A DNA stretch of 64,000 nucleotides from Arthrobacter sp. P2b (GTDB lineage Bacteria; Actinomycetota; Actinomycetes; Actinomycetales; Micrococcaceae), in contig NZ_FVZL01000002.1 in assembly GCF_900168295.1 (NCBI RefSeq), positions 496,001 through 560,000 of the forward strand, written 5' to 3'. Positions 46,036-56,581 of this stretch are shown here, in pieces (within the stretch, counting starts at the first letter, position 1; every line of letters starts with the position of its first letter). The notes below the pieces were generated by a model. That model was not told where the DNA came from. It searched no databases and saw nothing but the letters and a program-made list of their open reading frames with translations. A program made the position numbers and the translations under genes.

Positions 46036-48597
46036 TTGCCAGGCATGAACCTGACGCGCGCTGAGGCCCGCGAACGCGCCGAACTGATCACCGTCGAGTC
46101 CTATGACGTCCAGCTGGACCTGACAAGGGGCGGGGAGGTTTTCGGGAGCACCACCACCGTAAAGTTCAGCGCGAAGCCTGGCTCCTCCACGTTCATCGAC
46201 GCCGTGACCCGCACCGTGCACAGCGTGACACTCAACGGCCGCAGCCTCGACCCGGCCACGGTGGCGGACGGCGTGCGCATCCAGCTGCCCGGCCTGCAGG
46301 AAACCAACGAACTCACCGTTGTTGCCGATGCGCCGTACATGAATACCGGCGAGGGGCTGCACCGCTTCGTGGACCCGGTGGACAACGAGGTCTACCTGTA
46401 CACGCAGTTCGAGGTTCCCGATGCACGCCGGATGTTCGCCGTCTTTGAGCAGCCGGACCTGAAGGCGACGTTCGCGTTCACCGTGACGGCGCCGTCCCAC
46501 TGGGACGTCATCTCCAACTCCTCCACCCCCGAACCCGCCCAGGCCGCGCCGGGCGATGACGGCAGCGCCCGCTCCACATGGACCTTCCCTGCCACGCCGC
46601 GGCTGTCCTCCTACGTCACGGCGCTGATTGCGGGCCCGTACCAGTCAGTGCGCAGCGAGGTGGCCAGTTCAGACGGGCGGGTTATCCCGCTGGGGGTCTT
46701 CGCACGGAAATCGCTGATGCAGTACCTGGATGCGGAGAACATTTTCGAACTGACCCGGCAGGGCTTCCGGTTCTTCGAGGCGCAGTTCGGCTGCCCCTAC
46801 CCCTTTGAAAAGTACGATCAGCTGTTCGTTCCGGAGTTCAATGCCGGGGCGATGGAAAACGCCGGTGCGGTAACCATCCTGGAAGGCTATATTTTCCGCG
46901 GAAAGGTTACCGGCGCGCAGATTGAGCGCCGTGCCATCACCGTCCTGCACGAACTGGCGCACATGTGGTTCGGGGACCTGGTCACCATGCGCTGGTGGAA
47001 CGACCTGTGGCTCAATGAATCGTTCGCGGAGTACATGTCCCACCTTGCGGCGGTGGAAGCCACCTCCTTCACCAGCGCGTGGACCACCTTCGCCTCCCTG
47101 GAAAAATCCTGGGCATACCGCCAGGACCAGCTGCCCACCACCCACCCGATCTTCGCCGAGATCAACGACCTGCAGGACGTTGAGGTGAACTTCGACGGCA
47201 TCACCTACGCCAAGGGGGCATCCGTCCTCCGCCAGCTGGTGGCGTGGGTAGGGCCGGAACAGTTCATGGCGGGCGTCCGTGAGTACTTCGCCAAGCACTC
47301 CTGGCAGAACACCGAACTGGGCGACCTCGTGGTGGAACTGGAGAAGGCCAGCGGGCGGGACCTGGATGACTGGGGACGGCAATGGCTTGAAACTGCGGGG
47401 GTGAACACCCTCGCACCCGAGCTGGAGGCTGATGCCGACGGTTTGCTGCGCTCCTTCACCATCGTCCAGTCCGCGGTGGAGGAATGGCCCACCATCCGCC
47501 CGCACAGGCTCGCCGTGGGGTTCTACAACCTCAACGCTGCCGGAAAACTGGAGCGGGTGCACCGCGAGGAACTGGACGTCGACGGCGAACGCACCGACGT
47601 TCCCGCGCTGGTGGGCCTGCCCCAGCCTGACCTCATCCTGATCAATGACGACGACCTCGCTTTCGCCAAGGTCCGGCTGGACCCGAAGTCACTGGCAACG
47701 GCCACGGCACACCTCAAGGACTTCCAGGACAGCCTGCCGCGGACCCTCGTCTGGAATTCCGCCTGGGATGCAGCCCGTGACGGCGAGACCCCGGCCCGGA
47801 AATACGTGGAGCTCATCCTGTCCAACGTGGCGGCAGAGACGGACTCCTCCGTGATCCTGGTACAGCTCCGCCAGCTCGCCACCACACTGTCCTTCTACGT
47901 GGCCGAAGAGCACCGCGAGGCTGCCACAGCCGCCGCAGCGGACAGGCTCTGGGACCTCGCCTCCCAGGTTCCCGGCGGTTCCGACGCGCAGCTGCAGTTC
48001 GTGAAGTCCTTCGCCCTGCTTGCCGGCAGCGCGGCCCAGCTGGACAAGGTGGCAGGGCTGCTGGACGGATCGGCGGTCCTGGACGGACTGGCCGTTGACC
48101 AGGACCTGCGCTGGGAGCTCGTGGCTTCCCTCGTTGCCGGGGGCCGGATGGCACAGGACGGGATCGACGCCGAACTGGCGCGCGACAACACCTCCAGCGG
48201 CCAGAACGCGGCAGCTCTGGCCAAGGCCGCCATCCCCACCCCCGAGGCGAAGGCCGCGGCCTGGGACTCGATCGTGGTCAAGGGCGAACTGTCCAACGCG
48301 CTGCAGGGGTCGGCGGTGACCGGCTTCATGCGGGTCCTCGACCGGTCGCTGCTGGAACCCTACGCGGAGAAGTACTTCGAGGCGGTGCCGGGCATCGTCG
48401 AAAACCGCACGCACGCACTCGCCCAGCAGATCGTCGTCGGACTCTACCCCGCGCTGCTGACCACCCAGGCCACCGTTGACCGTACGGACGGCTTCCTGGC
48501 GGCCCTGCCGCCGGAGAGTGCCGCGCTGCGGCGCATGATGCTGGAAAACCGCGACGGCGTTGCCCGGGCACTGCGCGCACGGGCCGCAGATGTGTAG
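46036..48597 (+). CDS. pepN: Aminopeptidase N (M1 family)
   Basis: 853 aa. The exopeptidase motif is GAMEN, the zinc site [11 protein letters not shown] with the third ligand in NESFAEY 18 residues on, plus the long ERAP1-like C-terminal domain. It releases N-terminal residues from peptides in the cytoplasm. I chose TTG 46036 because GGAGG sits five bases before it and the N-terminus then reads (M)[14 protein letters not shown], as in other actinobacterial PepN; ATG 46045 is an alternative. Confidence 0.95.
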   Translation: MPGMNLTRAEARERAELITVESYDVQLDLTRGGEVFGSTTTVKFSAKPGSSTFIDAVTRTVHSVTLNGRSLDPATVADGVRIQLPGLQETNELTVVADAPYMNTGEGLHRFVDPVDNEVYLYTQFEVPDARRMFAVFEQPDLKATFAFTVTAPSHWDVISNSSTPEPAQAAPGDDGSARSTWTFPATPRLSSYVTALIAGPYQSVRSEVASSDGRVIPLGVFARKSLMQYLDAENIFELTRQGFRFFEAQFGCPYPFEKYDQLFVPEFNAGAMENAGAVTILEGYIFRGKVTGAQIERRAITVLHELAHMWFGDLVTMRWWNDLWLNESFAEYMSHLAAVEATSFTSAWTTFASLEKSWAYRQDQLPTTHPIFAEINDLQDVEVNFDGITYAKGASVLRQLVAWVGPEQFMAGVREYFAKHSWQNTELGDLVVELEKASGRDLDDWGRQWLETAGVNTLAPELEADADGLLRSFTIVQSAVEEWPTIRPHRLAVGFYNLNAAGKLERVHREELDVDGERTDVPALVGLPQPDLILINDDDLAFAKVRLDPKSLATATAHLKDFQDSLPRTLVWNSAWDAARDGETPARKYVELILSNVAAETDSSVILVQLRQLATTLSFYVAEEHREAATAAAADRLWDLASQVPGGSDAQLQFVKSFALLAGSAAQLDKVAGLLDGSAVLDGLAVDQDLRWELVASLVAGGRMAQDGIDAELARDNTSSGQNAAALAKAAIPTPEAKAAAWDSIVVKGELSNALQGSAVTGFMRVLDRSLLEPYAEKYFEAVPGIVENRTHALAQQIVVGLYPALLTTQATVDRTDGFLAALPPESAALRRMMLENRDGVARALRARAADV

Positions 48598-48621
48598 CAA
48601 CGGGGATGGGAGGAGGAACGC

Positions 48622-49095
48622 ATGAGCCTGTCTGAGCACCGCTACGGCCTGGCCGTGGAGTGGACCGGCAACCAGGGTGACGGGACGTCGTCCTACCGCG
48701 GCTACTCCCGGGACCATGACGTGGTCATTCCCGGGTTGCCGGTCCTGAAGGGATCGGCTGACCCCACCTTCCATGGCGACCGGGAGCGGTACAACCCCGA
48801 ACAGCTGCTCCTGGCGGCCCTGGCGCAGTGCCACCTGCTCTCCTATCTGCACGTGGCCGTCAAGCATGGCGTGGTGGTGACCGCTTACCGGGACGAGGCC
48901 TCCGGCCTGATGCGGCTGAACCGGGACGGCAGCGGACAGTTCGAGCGGGTGACGCTGCGTCCCCGTGTCACAGTCGCCGACGCCGGCCAGGTGGAGCTCG
49001 CCGGCCGGCTCCACCACGAGGCCAACCAGGTGTGTTTCATTGCCCGCAGCGTGAACTTTCCCGTGGACCATGAACCGGAAACGGTGGTGGCTTAG
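48622..49095 (+). CDS. OsmC-family protein
   Basis: 157 aa. The two reactive cysteines lie in [11 protein letters not shown] and NQVCFIARS, and the family Arg/Glu site in [14 protein letters not shown]. OsmC/Ohr proteins reduce organic hydroperoxides through such a cysteine pair. It follows pepN by 24 bases with GGGAGG before the ATG, so it is probably cotranscribed. The stop overlaps the convergent reductase gene by four bases. Confidence 0.92.
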   Translation: MSLSEHRYGLAVEWTGNQGDGTSSYRGYSRDHDVVIPGLPVLKGSADPTFHGDRERYNPEQLLLAALAQCHLLSYLHVAVKHGVVVTAYRDEASGLMRLNRDGSGQFERVTLRPRVTVADAGQVELAGRLHHEANQVCFIARSVNFPVDHEPETVVA

Positions 49096-50078
49096 GCTCC
49101 CAGTCTGCTGACCAGCCGGGCCTCTGTGTCCGGCGCCAGTCCCGCCTTGCGGGGCCGGGCCAGCCCGCGGGCACGTTCATCCCGGAGCGTGTCCTCCAGG
49201 GTTTCCTGCCACGGCCGCAGCACCAGGCCGGCCGCCCGCGCGGCCTGGTTGCTGCGCGCCATAAAGCCCCCATGGTCCGGCGGGAGCCAGAGCGGCAGGG
49301 AATCGGGTCCCGCCCAGTACCCGACTCCTTCAGCCACCAGCCAGTCTTCCGGTGCAGCCACTACAGAGCCGGTATAGCCGGCTATGTCGCCGGACGTGCC
49401 CACGTACTGGCCGAACGGAACCTGGTCCCCCACCGCGTTGAGCACGCCACTGATTCCCTGTTCCGCGGCGAGCAGGATCCAGGCTGCAAGGTCGCGGACG
49501 TCGATGACCTGCGTGGGATCCGCGTCAATGTCCGGAACGATGACGGGCCCGCTGTCCCGGGCGAAGCGGCCCGGCCAGTAGCCGTAACGGTCGGAACCGT
49601 CCCCGGGACCGCCGATAAGGCCTGCGCGGCAGACGTGGACCCTGCCGCCCGCTGCCGCCAGGGCGGCTCCCTCAATGGCCACCTTCGATTCCCCGTAGTT
49701 CTCCGCCGTGGACTGCCTTCCGGACGGCAGAGCAGGCAAAAGCGCCGCGTCCTCCGCCGCGCCCGGCATGGAATGGTCGGCATACACGGAACAGCTGGAC
49801 ACGAAGGTCCAGTGGCCCGCCCGCTGTGCAAGGGCATCCAGGGCACCCTGTGCGGGGTCGGGATCGCGGGCAACCTCGATGACGGCGTCCCAGTCCCCCG
49901 ACACACCGGCGTAGGCGTTCGCGCCCAGTGAACGGTCGGCCCTGGTCCAGGCCGCACCGCTGGGCGGCTGTCCCGCTGATCCGCGGGCCAGGCACGTCAC
50001 CTGGTGCCCGGCCGTCACTGCCTGGCCGGCGATTTCTGCTGACAGGAAGGCGGTTCCGCCGAGGACAAGGATGCGCAT
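49092..50078 (-). CDS. NAD-dependent epimerase/dehydratase (extended SDR) family protein
   Basis: 328 aa. The cofactor loop reads VLGGTAFLSAEIA (a GGTxFLxxxxA variant), the Ser is in FVSSCSVYA and the Tyr-Lys pair in YGESK. The GGTxF start resembles the isoflavone-reductase/RNA-binding 41-kDa (CSP41-like) subgroup of reductases. The substrate is unknown. Monocistronic, facing osmC. Confidence 0.9.
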   Translation of the reverse strand: MRILVLGGTAFLSAEIAGQAVTAGHQVTCLARGSAGQPPSGAAWTRADRSLGANAYAGVSGDWDAVIEVARDPDPAQGALDALAQRAGHWTFVSSCSVYADHSMPGAAEDAALLPALPSGRQSTAENYGESKVAIEGAALAAAGGRVHVCRAGLIGGPGDGSDRYGYWPGRFARDSGPVIVPDIDADPTQVIDVRDLAAWILLAAEQGISGVLNAVGDQVPFGQYVGTSGDIAGYTGSVVAAPEDWLVAEGVGYWAGPDSLPLWLPPDHGGFMARSNQAARAAGLVLRPWQETLEDTLRDERARGLARPRKAGLAPDTEARLVSRLGA

Positions 50079-50198
50079 GGCCCCACGCTACGGCGCTAGG
50101 GTTAAGACAGAACAGAGGCTTCCGCGCCGGGCATAACCGGCGCTGAAGCAACTCGTCCCGGTTCTGCCGGCACAAACCCCAAGGAGCACTTCTTACCT

Positions 50199-50885
50199 AT
50201 GGTCAGCATGTTGTCAGTCCTCCCTTCCGCCGCCACCGACCCGGACGGCATCAGCATTACGGGGATCGTGATCAGCCTGGGCGTCGGCGTCGCCGTCTGG
50301 CTGGCGGCGACGTTCGTCATCTCCCGCATCACCTCGCGGGTGGCGTCCGGGAGCAACTTCTTCAAGAAACCCACGTTCAAGTGGGCGGCTCCCGCTTTCC
50401 GGGCCTTGGATCACGAACGCCGGGTGCAGCGGGCGGAAACCATCGGTTCACTGCTGAACAGCATCGTGGGGGTGCTGGTGGTGGTCATCACCGGCATGTA
50501 CGTACTGCAGAACCTTGACATCAACATCGCGCCGCTCCTGACCAGCGTCGGTATCCTCGGTGTGGCCATCGGCTTCGGCGCCCAGCAGCTGATCCGCGAC
50601 TTCCTGGCCGGCATTTTCATTACCATTGAAGACCAGTTCGGCATCGGCGACGTGATCGAAACCAGCGAGGTGGTGGGCGTGGTTGAATCCATGGGCCTGC
50701 GCATCACGCGGGTCCGGTCCGACGACGGTGCCATCTGGTACCTGCGCAACGGTGAGATCCTGAGGGTAGGCAACCGTTCGCAGGGCAATTATGTGCCATT
50801 GCATGAATCGGAAGACGGCACCACGGACCAGAGCTCGGATCACGGCGCCGAGAACACGAAGACCGAGCAGAAAGCCGGAGAATAG
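50199..50885 (+). CDS. Small-conductance mechanosensitive channel (MscS family)
   Basis: 228 aa. Two to three N-terminal helices precede the pore helix TM3 (LLTSVGILGVAIGFGAQQLIRDFLAG) and the beta domain (DQFGIGDVIETSEV, GAIWYLRNGEI). It is shorter than E. coli MscS, with only part of the C-terminal cage and a hydrophilic tail. It relieves turgor on osmotic downshock. glbO follows after two bases. Confidence 0.93.
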   Translation: MVSMLSVLPSAATDPDGISITGIVISLGVGVAVWLAATFVISRITSRVASGSNFFKKPTFKWAAPAFRALDHERRVQRAETIGSLLNSIVGVLVVVITGMYVLQNLDINIAPLLTSVGILGVAIGFGAQQLIRDFLAGIFITIEDQFGIGDVIETSEVVGVVESMGLRITRVRSDDGAIWYLRNGEILRVGNRSQGNYVPLHESEDGTTDQSSDHGAENTKTEQKAGE

Positions 50886-50887
50886 CG

Positions 50888-51340
50888 ATGACCATTCCCG
50901 TAGGGCCGCAGCAGCCACGCCAGCTGATGCAGAACGATCCCTTCAGCCAGCCCGGCTACACGGACAACTTCTACGACGCCGTGGGCGGCCACGAAACGTT
51001 CGTCAAGCTCATCGACATTTTCTACGACGGCGTGGCCACCGATCCGCTGCTGCGCCCGATGTACCCCGAAGAGGACCTGGGACCAGCCAAACGGCGTTTC
51101 CTGATGTTCCTGGAGCAGTACTGGGGCGGACCCACCACCTACGGTGAAGAGCGCGGCCATCCGCGCCTCCGGATGCGGCACATGCCGTTCAAGGTGTCGC
51201 CGGAGGCCAAGGACCGCTGGCTGTTCCACATGCGCAAGGCCGTGGACGCCCTTGAACTGCCGCCCCTGTACGAGGGGACCCTGTGGGATTACATGGAGCG
51301 CGCGGCGTTGTCCATGGTGAACAGCCCGTCCGGCTCCTGA
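50888..51340 (+). CDS. glbO: Truncated hemoglobin, group II (trHbO)
   Basis: 150 aa. VGGHETFVKLIDIFYDGV contains the B10 Tyr region, HPRLRMRHMPF the proximal His, and KDRWLFHMRKAV the G8 Trp typical of group II. These proteins bind oxygen and can detoxify NO and peroxides. It is coupled to mscS (two-base gap, GGAG inside the mscS end). The neighbourhood pepN-glbO is shared with mycobacteria. Confidence 0.95.
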   Translation: MTIPVGPQQPRQLMQNDPFSQPGYTDNFYDAVGGHETFVKLIDIFYDGVATDPLLRPMYPEEDLGPAKRRFLMFLEQYWGGPTTYGEERGHPRLRMRHMPFKVSPEAKDRWLFHMRKAVDALELPPLYEGTLWDYMERAALSMVNSPSGS

Positions 51341-51356
51341 CCCGGCAGCTCCGCCC

Positions 51357-52016
51357 TTAGAGCAGGCCGCTTCCGGTGCGCGCCAGCACGTGCCCGCGGC
51401 TGCCCGAGAGCCGGAACCAGCGGCCCGCGCGGTAGAGCTTCTGGTCGCCGTCTGCGAGGAAGCCTAAGGCAAGGGCCGCGAAGGCCGCTCCCGTCGGCAG
51501 TCCCGAGGAGTCCAGGTCCCTGCCCCAGACCGCGGCGCGGGCGTTGTTCACGATCAGTGCCCCGGGCTTGTCCGGAACAATTCCCGCCACTTCGGCGATG
51601 CCGGCCTCTGCTGCCTGCCGCAGGGCGGAGTCGCTGAGCGACCCCACAAGTTCCCAGCCGCCCCTTGGGGCGCTGACGCCCGTCCAGGACTCGGTGACCG
51701 TAGCCGGCGGAACCGGCAATTCGACGTCGTCCTCCCCTGCGCGGGCGAGGCGGTCCAGGACGGCCGACAGCGGGACTGTCACGTCCGTTTCCGAAGGTGC
51801 CGCCAGCGCCATGGTGCGCAGGCCCAGGATGGTGGGCGTGGATTCGCCCAGCAGCCGGGGACGCAGCACGCACACGTACGCGGCGAGGACGGAACCTGCC
51901 GCCTGCAGCCGGATGGCGCCGTCGTCGATCGCTTTTGCCCGTGTGACGTACGTCTTCAGGTCGGCGAGATCCCTGGGGTCGGCGAAACGGAAGGACGAGG
52001 TAAGAAGATCAGACAC
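51357..52016 (-). CDS. Conserved hypothetical protein (219 aa)
   Basis: A soluble Ala-rich protein starting SDLLTSSFRFADPRDLADL with no motif I recognise. I chose GTG 52016: a -10 TAGTGT (52029-52024) ends seven bases before it, consistent with a leaderless transcript; the frame stays open further upstream into the tesB promoter and first codons, which is unlikely to be coding. It is divergent from tesB and convergent with glbO. Function unknown. Confidence 0.8.
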   Translation of the reverse strand: MSDLLTSSFRFADPRDLADLKTYVTRAKAIDDGAIRLQAAGSVLAAYVCVLRPRLLGESTPTILGLRTMALAAPSETDVTVPLSAVLDRLARAGEDDVELPVPPATVTESWTGVSAPRGGWELVGSLSDSALRQAAEAGIAEVAGIVPDKPGALIVNNARAAVWGRDLDSSGLPTGAAFAALALGFLADGDQKLYRAGRWFRLSGSRGHVLARTGSGLL

Positions 52017-52064
52017 ACCAAGAACACTACCGGGTGCACGCTGATTGGACACTGCCCCGGCTGG

Positions 52065-52093
52065 TTGAGCGGCACCGGGCCGCCGTCTAGAGT
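52065..52093 (+). promoter_or_regulatory. Promoter of tesB (leaderless)
   Basis: TTGAGC (52065-52070), 17-base spacer, TAGAGT (52088-52093). Only six bases separate the -10 from the tesB ATG (52100), so the mRNA probably begins at or next to the A of the start codon; no ribosome binding site is present. Confidence 0.7.
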
Positions 52094-52099
52094 CAAACC

Positions 52100-53080
52100 A
52101 TGACTGAAGCCGAAGCCGGACTCCTGGCACCTCCCAGCGGTGACCCCACCGCATCGCTGATCAAACTTCTCGACCTTGGCCAGTTGGAAGGAGCCCGGAC
52201 GGACGAGGACATTTTCCTTGGACCGTCCCAGCAGCAGCCGCACCACCGGGTATTCGGCGGCCAGGTCCTGGCACAGTCACTCATCGCCTCCATCCGGACC
52301 GTGGACGACGAGCGTTTTGTCCACTCCATGCACGGCTACTTCCTGCGGCCCGGCGATGCCAACAAGCCCATCACGTTTGGTGTCCAGCGCCTCCGTGACG
52401 GCCGGTCCTTTTCCGCGCGGAGGGTCCACGCCTATCAGGACGGCGTGCCGATCCTGTCCATGATCGCGTCCTTCCAGGGGGAGGACGAAGGCATCGAGCA
52501 CGAATCCACGATGCCCGCCGGTATCCCGGACCCGGAGTCCCTGCCCAGCACCGCTGACCTGCTGGGGAAGTTCGACCACCCGGTGGCCAGGCACTGGGCG
52601 TATGAGCGGCCCTTCGATATCCGGCACATCGATCCGCCGCTGTACGTTTCGGCCAAGGGCACCAAGGAAGCCCGGAACGCTGTGTGGATGAAGACGTTCG
52701 GGCCGATGCCGGACAACGCCAACCTGCACCGGGCCGCCCTGGCGTATGCGAGCGACTACACCCTTCTTGAGTCCATTTTGCGGCGGCACGGGCTGAGCTG
52801 GATCACACCGGGCATGAATGTGGCGAGCCTCGACCACGCCATGTGGTGGCACCGCCCCGCCCGGGTGGACGAATGGCTCCTCTATGTGCAGGAGTCCCCG
52901 AGCGCGCAGGGCGCACGGGGAATCGCCACCGGCAAGATCTTCAACCGGGCCGGGCAGCACGTTGCCTCCGTTGCCCAGGAGGGCATGGTCCGCGTGCCCA
53001 CGGACCTGAAGAACAAGGTGGTGGGCGCCTTCCAGTCCAAGGTGTTGGAGCATCAGATCCGCAAGGCTGTGCGGGACTAG
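52100..53080 (+). CDS. tesB: Acyl-CoA thioesterase II
   Basis: 326 aa double hotdog fold. HRVFGGQVLAQSL and MHGYFLRPGD open the first half; the catalytic Asp lies in YASDYTLLESIL, and LDHAMWWHRP with EGMVR mark the second half. It hydrolyses acyl-CoAs to free fatty acids. Starts at ATG 52100 with a likely leaderless transcript and ends in a 22-bp hairpin. Confidence 0.95.
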   Translation: MTEAEAGLLAPPSGDPTASLIKLLDLGQLEGARTDEDIFLGPSQQQPHHRVFGGQVLAQSLIASIRTVDDERFVHSMHGYFLRPGDANKPITFGVQRLRDGRSFSARRVHAYQDGVPILSMIASFQGEDEGIEHESTMPAGIPDPESLPSTADLLGKFDHPVARHWAYERPFDIRHIDPPLYVSAKGTKEARNAVWMKTFGPMPDNANLHRAALAYASDYTLLESILRRHGLSWITPGMNVASLDHAMWWHRPARVDEWLLYVQESPSAQGARGIATGKIFNRAGQHVASVAQEGMVRVPTDLKNKVVGAFQSKVLEHQIRKAVRD

Positions 53081-53092
53081 CAGGCCTAACCG

Positions 53093-53140
53093 GGCACAAA
53101 GGAGGCCGGCACCCTAACGGGTGCCGGCCTCCTTTGTGCC
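53093..53140. terminator. 22-bp bidirectional terminator between tesB and ettA
   Basis: Perfect 22-bp stem (53093-53114 with 53119-53140), loop TAAC, 12 bases after the tesB stop and 38 before the convergent ettA stop. Runs of AAA and TTT inside the stem give T-rich ends in both directions. Confidence 0.85.
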
Positions 53141-53178
53141 ATCGCCGGTGACCGGCGGGGGCGCCGGTGCTGAAATCC

Positions 53179-54861
<1,683 letters not shown>

Positions 54862-54910
54862 GGTTCCAAATCTAGTGGGTAGGCGGGCATAACTCACATT
54901 TACGGTGGAC

Positions 54911-55432
54911 TCAGGACCCTACGAAGCACTTGCCGCTGGCCAGCACCGGAAGGACCGTGACGGTGACTGTTCCTTCCCGGACCTGGCCGATGACGCAGTC
55001 GGTCCCCTGCAGCACCGCCGCCTCGATGGCGTCGGCTTCAAGGCCGGTGGGGGTACGGCTTTGCGACACCTGAAGGACAGCGGGGGCAATGCCCGCGCCG
55101 GTGAGTGCATCGGTGACCTGGGCGGTGGCGGGTTTTGGCGCCGCCGCTGCCAGCTGGGTCAGGGTGTTTGTCACGGTCTGCCTTACCGTTTCGGTGGCCG
55201 CCGCTTCCGCGTTGGCTGACGGTGCGGCTGAGGTGTCCGCGAGCGCGTCCCCGCCTCCATTGGCATTGCCCTCGGTACCGCTGTCCTGGGTACCGCTGTC
55301 CTGCGCCGCAGGGGCCGCGGTTTCCGTTGCCCGGGTTTCACTGTCTGCGGGTCCGGGCGAAGCGGTGGAACCCGGGGTGCAGCCGGCCATGACGGCGACG
55401 AGGGCTGCGCCCGCGGCGAAGCGAAGCATCAT
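54911..55432 (-). CDS. Putative lipoprotein of unknown function
   Basis: 173 aa from ATG 55432: signal peptide MMLRFAAGAALVAVMAGC with lipobox MAGC (Cys18), then about 55 residues rich in Ala, Thr, Ser and Glu, then a compact domain ending CVIGQVREGTVTVTVLPVLASGKCF with two cysteines that could form a disulfide. AGGG lies eight bases before this ATG. An upstream in-frame ATG (55516) would place the signal peptide internally. Between ettA and ssb. Confidence 0.8.
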   Translation of the reverse strand: MMLRFAAGAALVAVMAGCTPGSTASPGPADSETRATETAAPAAQDSGTQDSGTEGNANGGGDALADTSAAPSANAEAAATETVRQTVTNTLTQLAAAAPKPATAQVTDALTGAGIAPAVLQVSQSRTPTGLEADAIEAAVLQGTDCVIGQVREGTVTVTVLPVLASGKCFVGS

Positions 55433-55633
55433 GGTGCGGACCCTGATCGTTTCTCGAGGAGCAGCCGGTGAGGCACCGGCTCCATGATCGTGCCGGTGGT
55501 CCAGGTTGTGCCGCATGCTGTCATTCTGCCACGGGTCCCGGAGCCGGTGATGCAGCCTGGGCGGACAGGGCACGGCCGGGGGGTGCCGAAGCCCTGCCCG
55601 CCCAGGAACTTGAGAGGCCGTTGATGACAGTTC

Positions 55634-56194
55634 CTACACTCCTGATTCCGCGAGCTCCCCCGTTTCCAGATCCAGTGGCACAAGGTCGCCGTTGCTGTCC
55701 TCGATGTAGGCAGCGGCAGGATCGCCGCCCAGGTCCTCGTCGCCGTCCCCGGGTTCGTCGAACGGTCCGTCGGTACCGGCGCGGTGTTCGCCGGCGAGGG
55801 GGGCGTCCTGGTCAACGAGCGAGAGAAGCGGCTTGGTGGAGGATCGGATGAAGTTGGCAGTGCCCCAGGTGAGATCGTGGCCCACGGCGTCAGCATCGAT
55901 GGTGTGTGAGTAATAGACCCTGCCGTCCCGTTCCCAGCTGCGGATCTTCAGCGTGCCAACCACGATGACCGGCTGTCCCTTTCTGATGCTGCAGCCCATG
56001 CTTCCCGCGAGGTGGCGGTAGCCCTGGACCAGGAACCAGTTGGTGTGGCCGTCCATCCAGGCGCCTGTTTCCTTGTCACGCCGCCGCGAGGTGGAACCAA
56101 TCCGGAAAGAGGCGGTGGCCACTCCCCCTGGCGTTGTGCCGCTTTTGATCTCGGTGGCAACGAATCCCCGGATCGTGATGGTGGTGTCGCTCAT
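55634..56194 (-). CDS. Single-stranded DNA-binding protein (SSB-like paralogue)
   Basis: 186 aa. The OB fold spans about residues 1-112 (TIRGFVATEIKSGTTPGGVATASFRIG, NWFLVQGYRHLAGSMG, GQPVIVVGTLKIRSWERDG). The tail is acidic but lacks the DDDIPF-type end that recruits partner proteins, so this is probably the second, SsbB-like paralogue and not the main replication SSB. It sits behind ettA as in mycobacteria. Confidence 0.92.
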   Translation of the reverse strand: MSDTTITIRGFVATEIKSGTTPGGVATASFRIGSTSRRRDKETGAWMDGHTNWFLVQGYRHLAGSMGCSIRKGQPVIVVGTLKIRSWERDGRVYYSHTIDADAVGHDLTWGTANFIRSSTKPLLSLVDQDAPLAGEHRAGTDGPFDEPGDGDEDLGGDPAAAYIEDSNGDLVPLDLETGELAESGV

Positions 56195-56408
56195 CTTTAC
56201 GTCCTGTCTTCAATGGTGGTGCCTTAGCAGGCAAAACCAGCATCATCCCGCTGATCACCAGGGACGAGGGCCCGGACGTCCTATGTGCACAATCGCGGTC
56301 CCGGCGTGCTTGTGGAGGAGAAGTCGGGCCTTTGGAAACCTGTGACGCGACCTGCAGCCGGGCAATGTAAACTTTTTGAGGCGCCGGGCTTCAGGCCCGG
56401 ATGCACCC

Positions 56409-56481
56409 GCCTCAGTAGCTCAGGGGATAGAGCAGCGGCCTTCTAATCCGCCGGTCGGGGGTTCGATTCCCTCCTGGGGCA
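56409..56481 (+). tRNA. tRNA-Arg(TCT)
   Basis: 73-nt cloverleaf: acceptor GCCTCAG with CTGGGGC, anticodon loop CTTCTAA with anticodon TCT (reads AGA), T-loop GGTTCGATTCC. The top pair of the anticodon stem is a C-T mismatch. CCA is not encoded. Confidence 0.95.
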
Positions 56482-56488
56482 CCGATGT

Positions 56489-56527
56489 GATGAGTCGGGA
56501 CATCCTTCACGGATGAGTCGGGTCATC
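56489..56527. repeat. Tandem 16-bp repeat just after tRNA-Arg
   Basis: GATGAGTCGGGACATC (56489-56504) and GATGAGTCGGGTCATC (56512-56527), 15 of 16 identical, period 23. The segment is bounded by a 7-bp inverted repeat ACCGATG (56481-56487) / CATCGGT (56524-56530) that touches the tRNA end. Confidence 0.85.
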
Positions 56528-56532
56528 GGTAG

Positions 56533-56564
56533 CACCCCGGTCTTCGGACCGGGGTGTTTTCTTT
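56533..56564 (+). terminator. Terminator of tRNA-Arg
   Basis: Perfect 10-bp stem CACCCCGGTC with a TTCG loop (56533-56556), followed by TTTTCTTTCTT. Confidence 0.95.
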
Positions 56565-56581
56565 CTTAAATTCCCCCAGCG

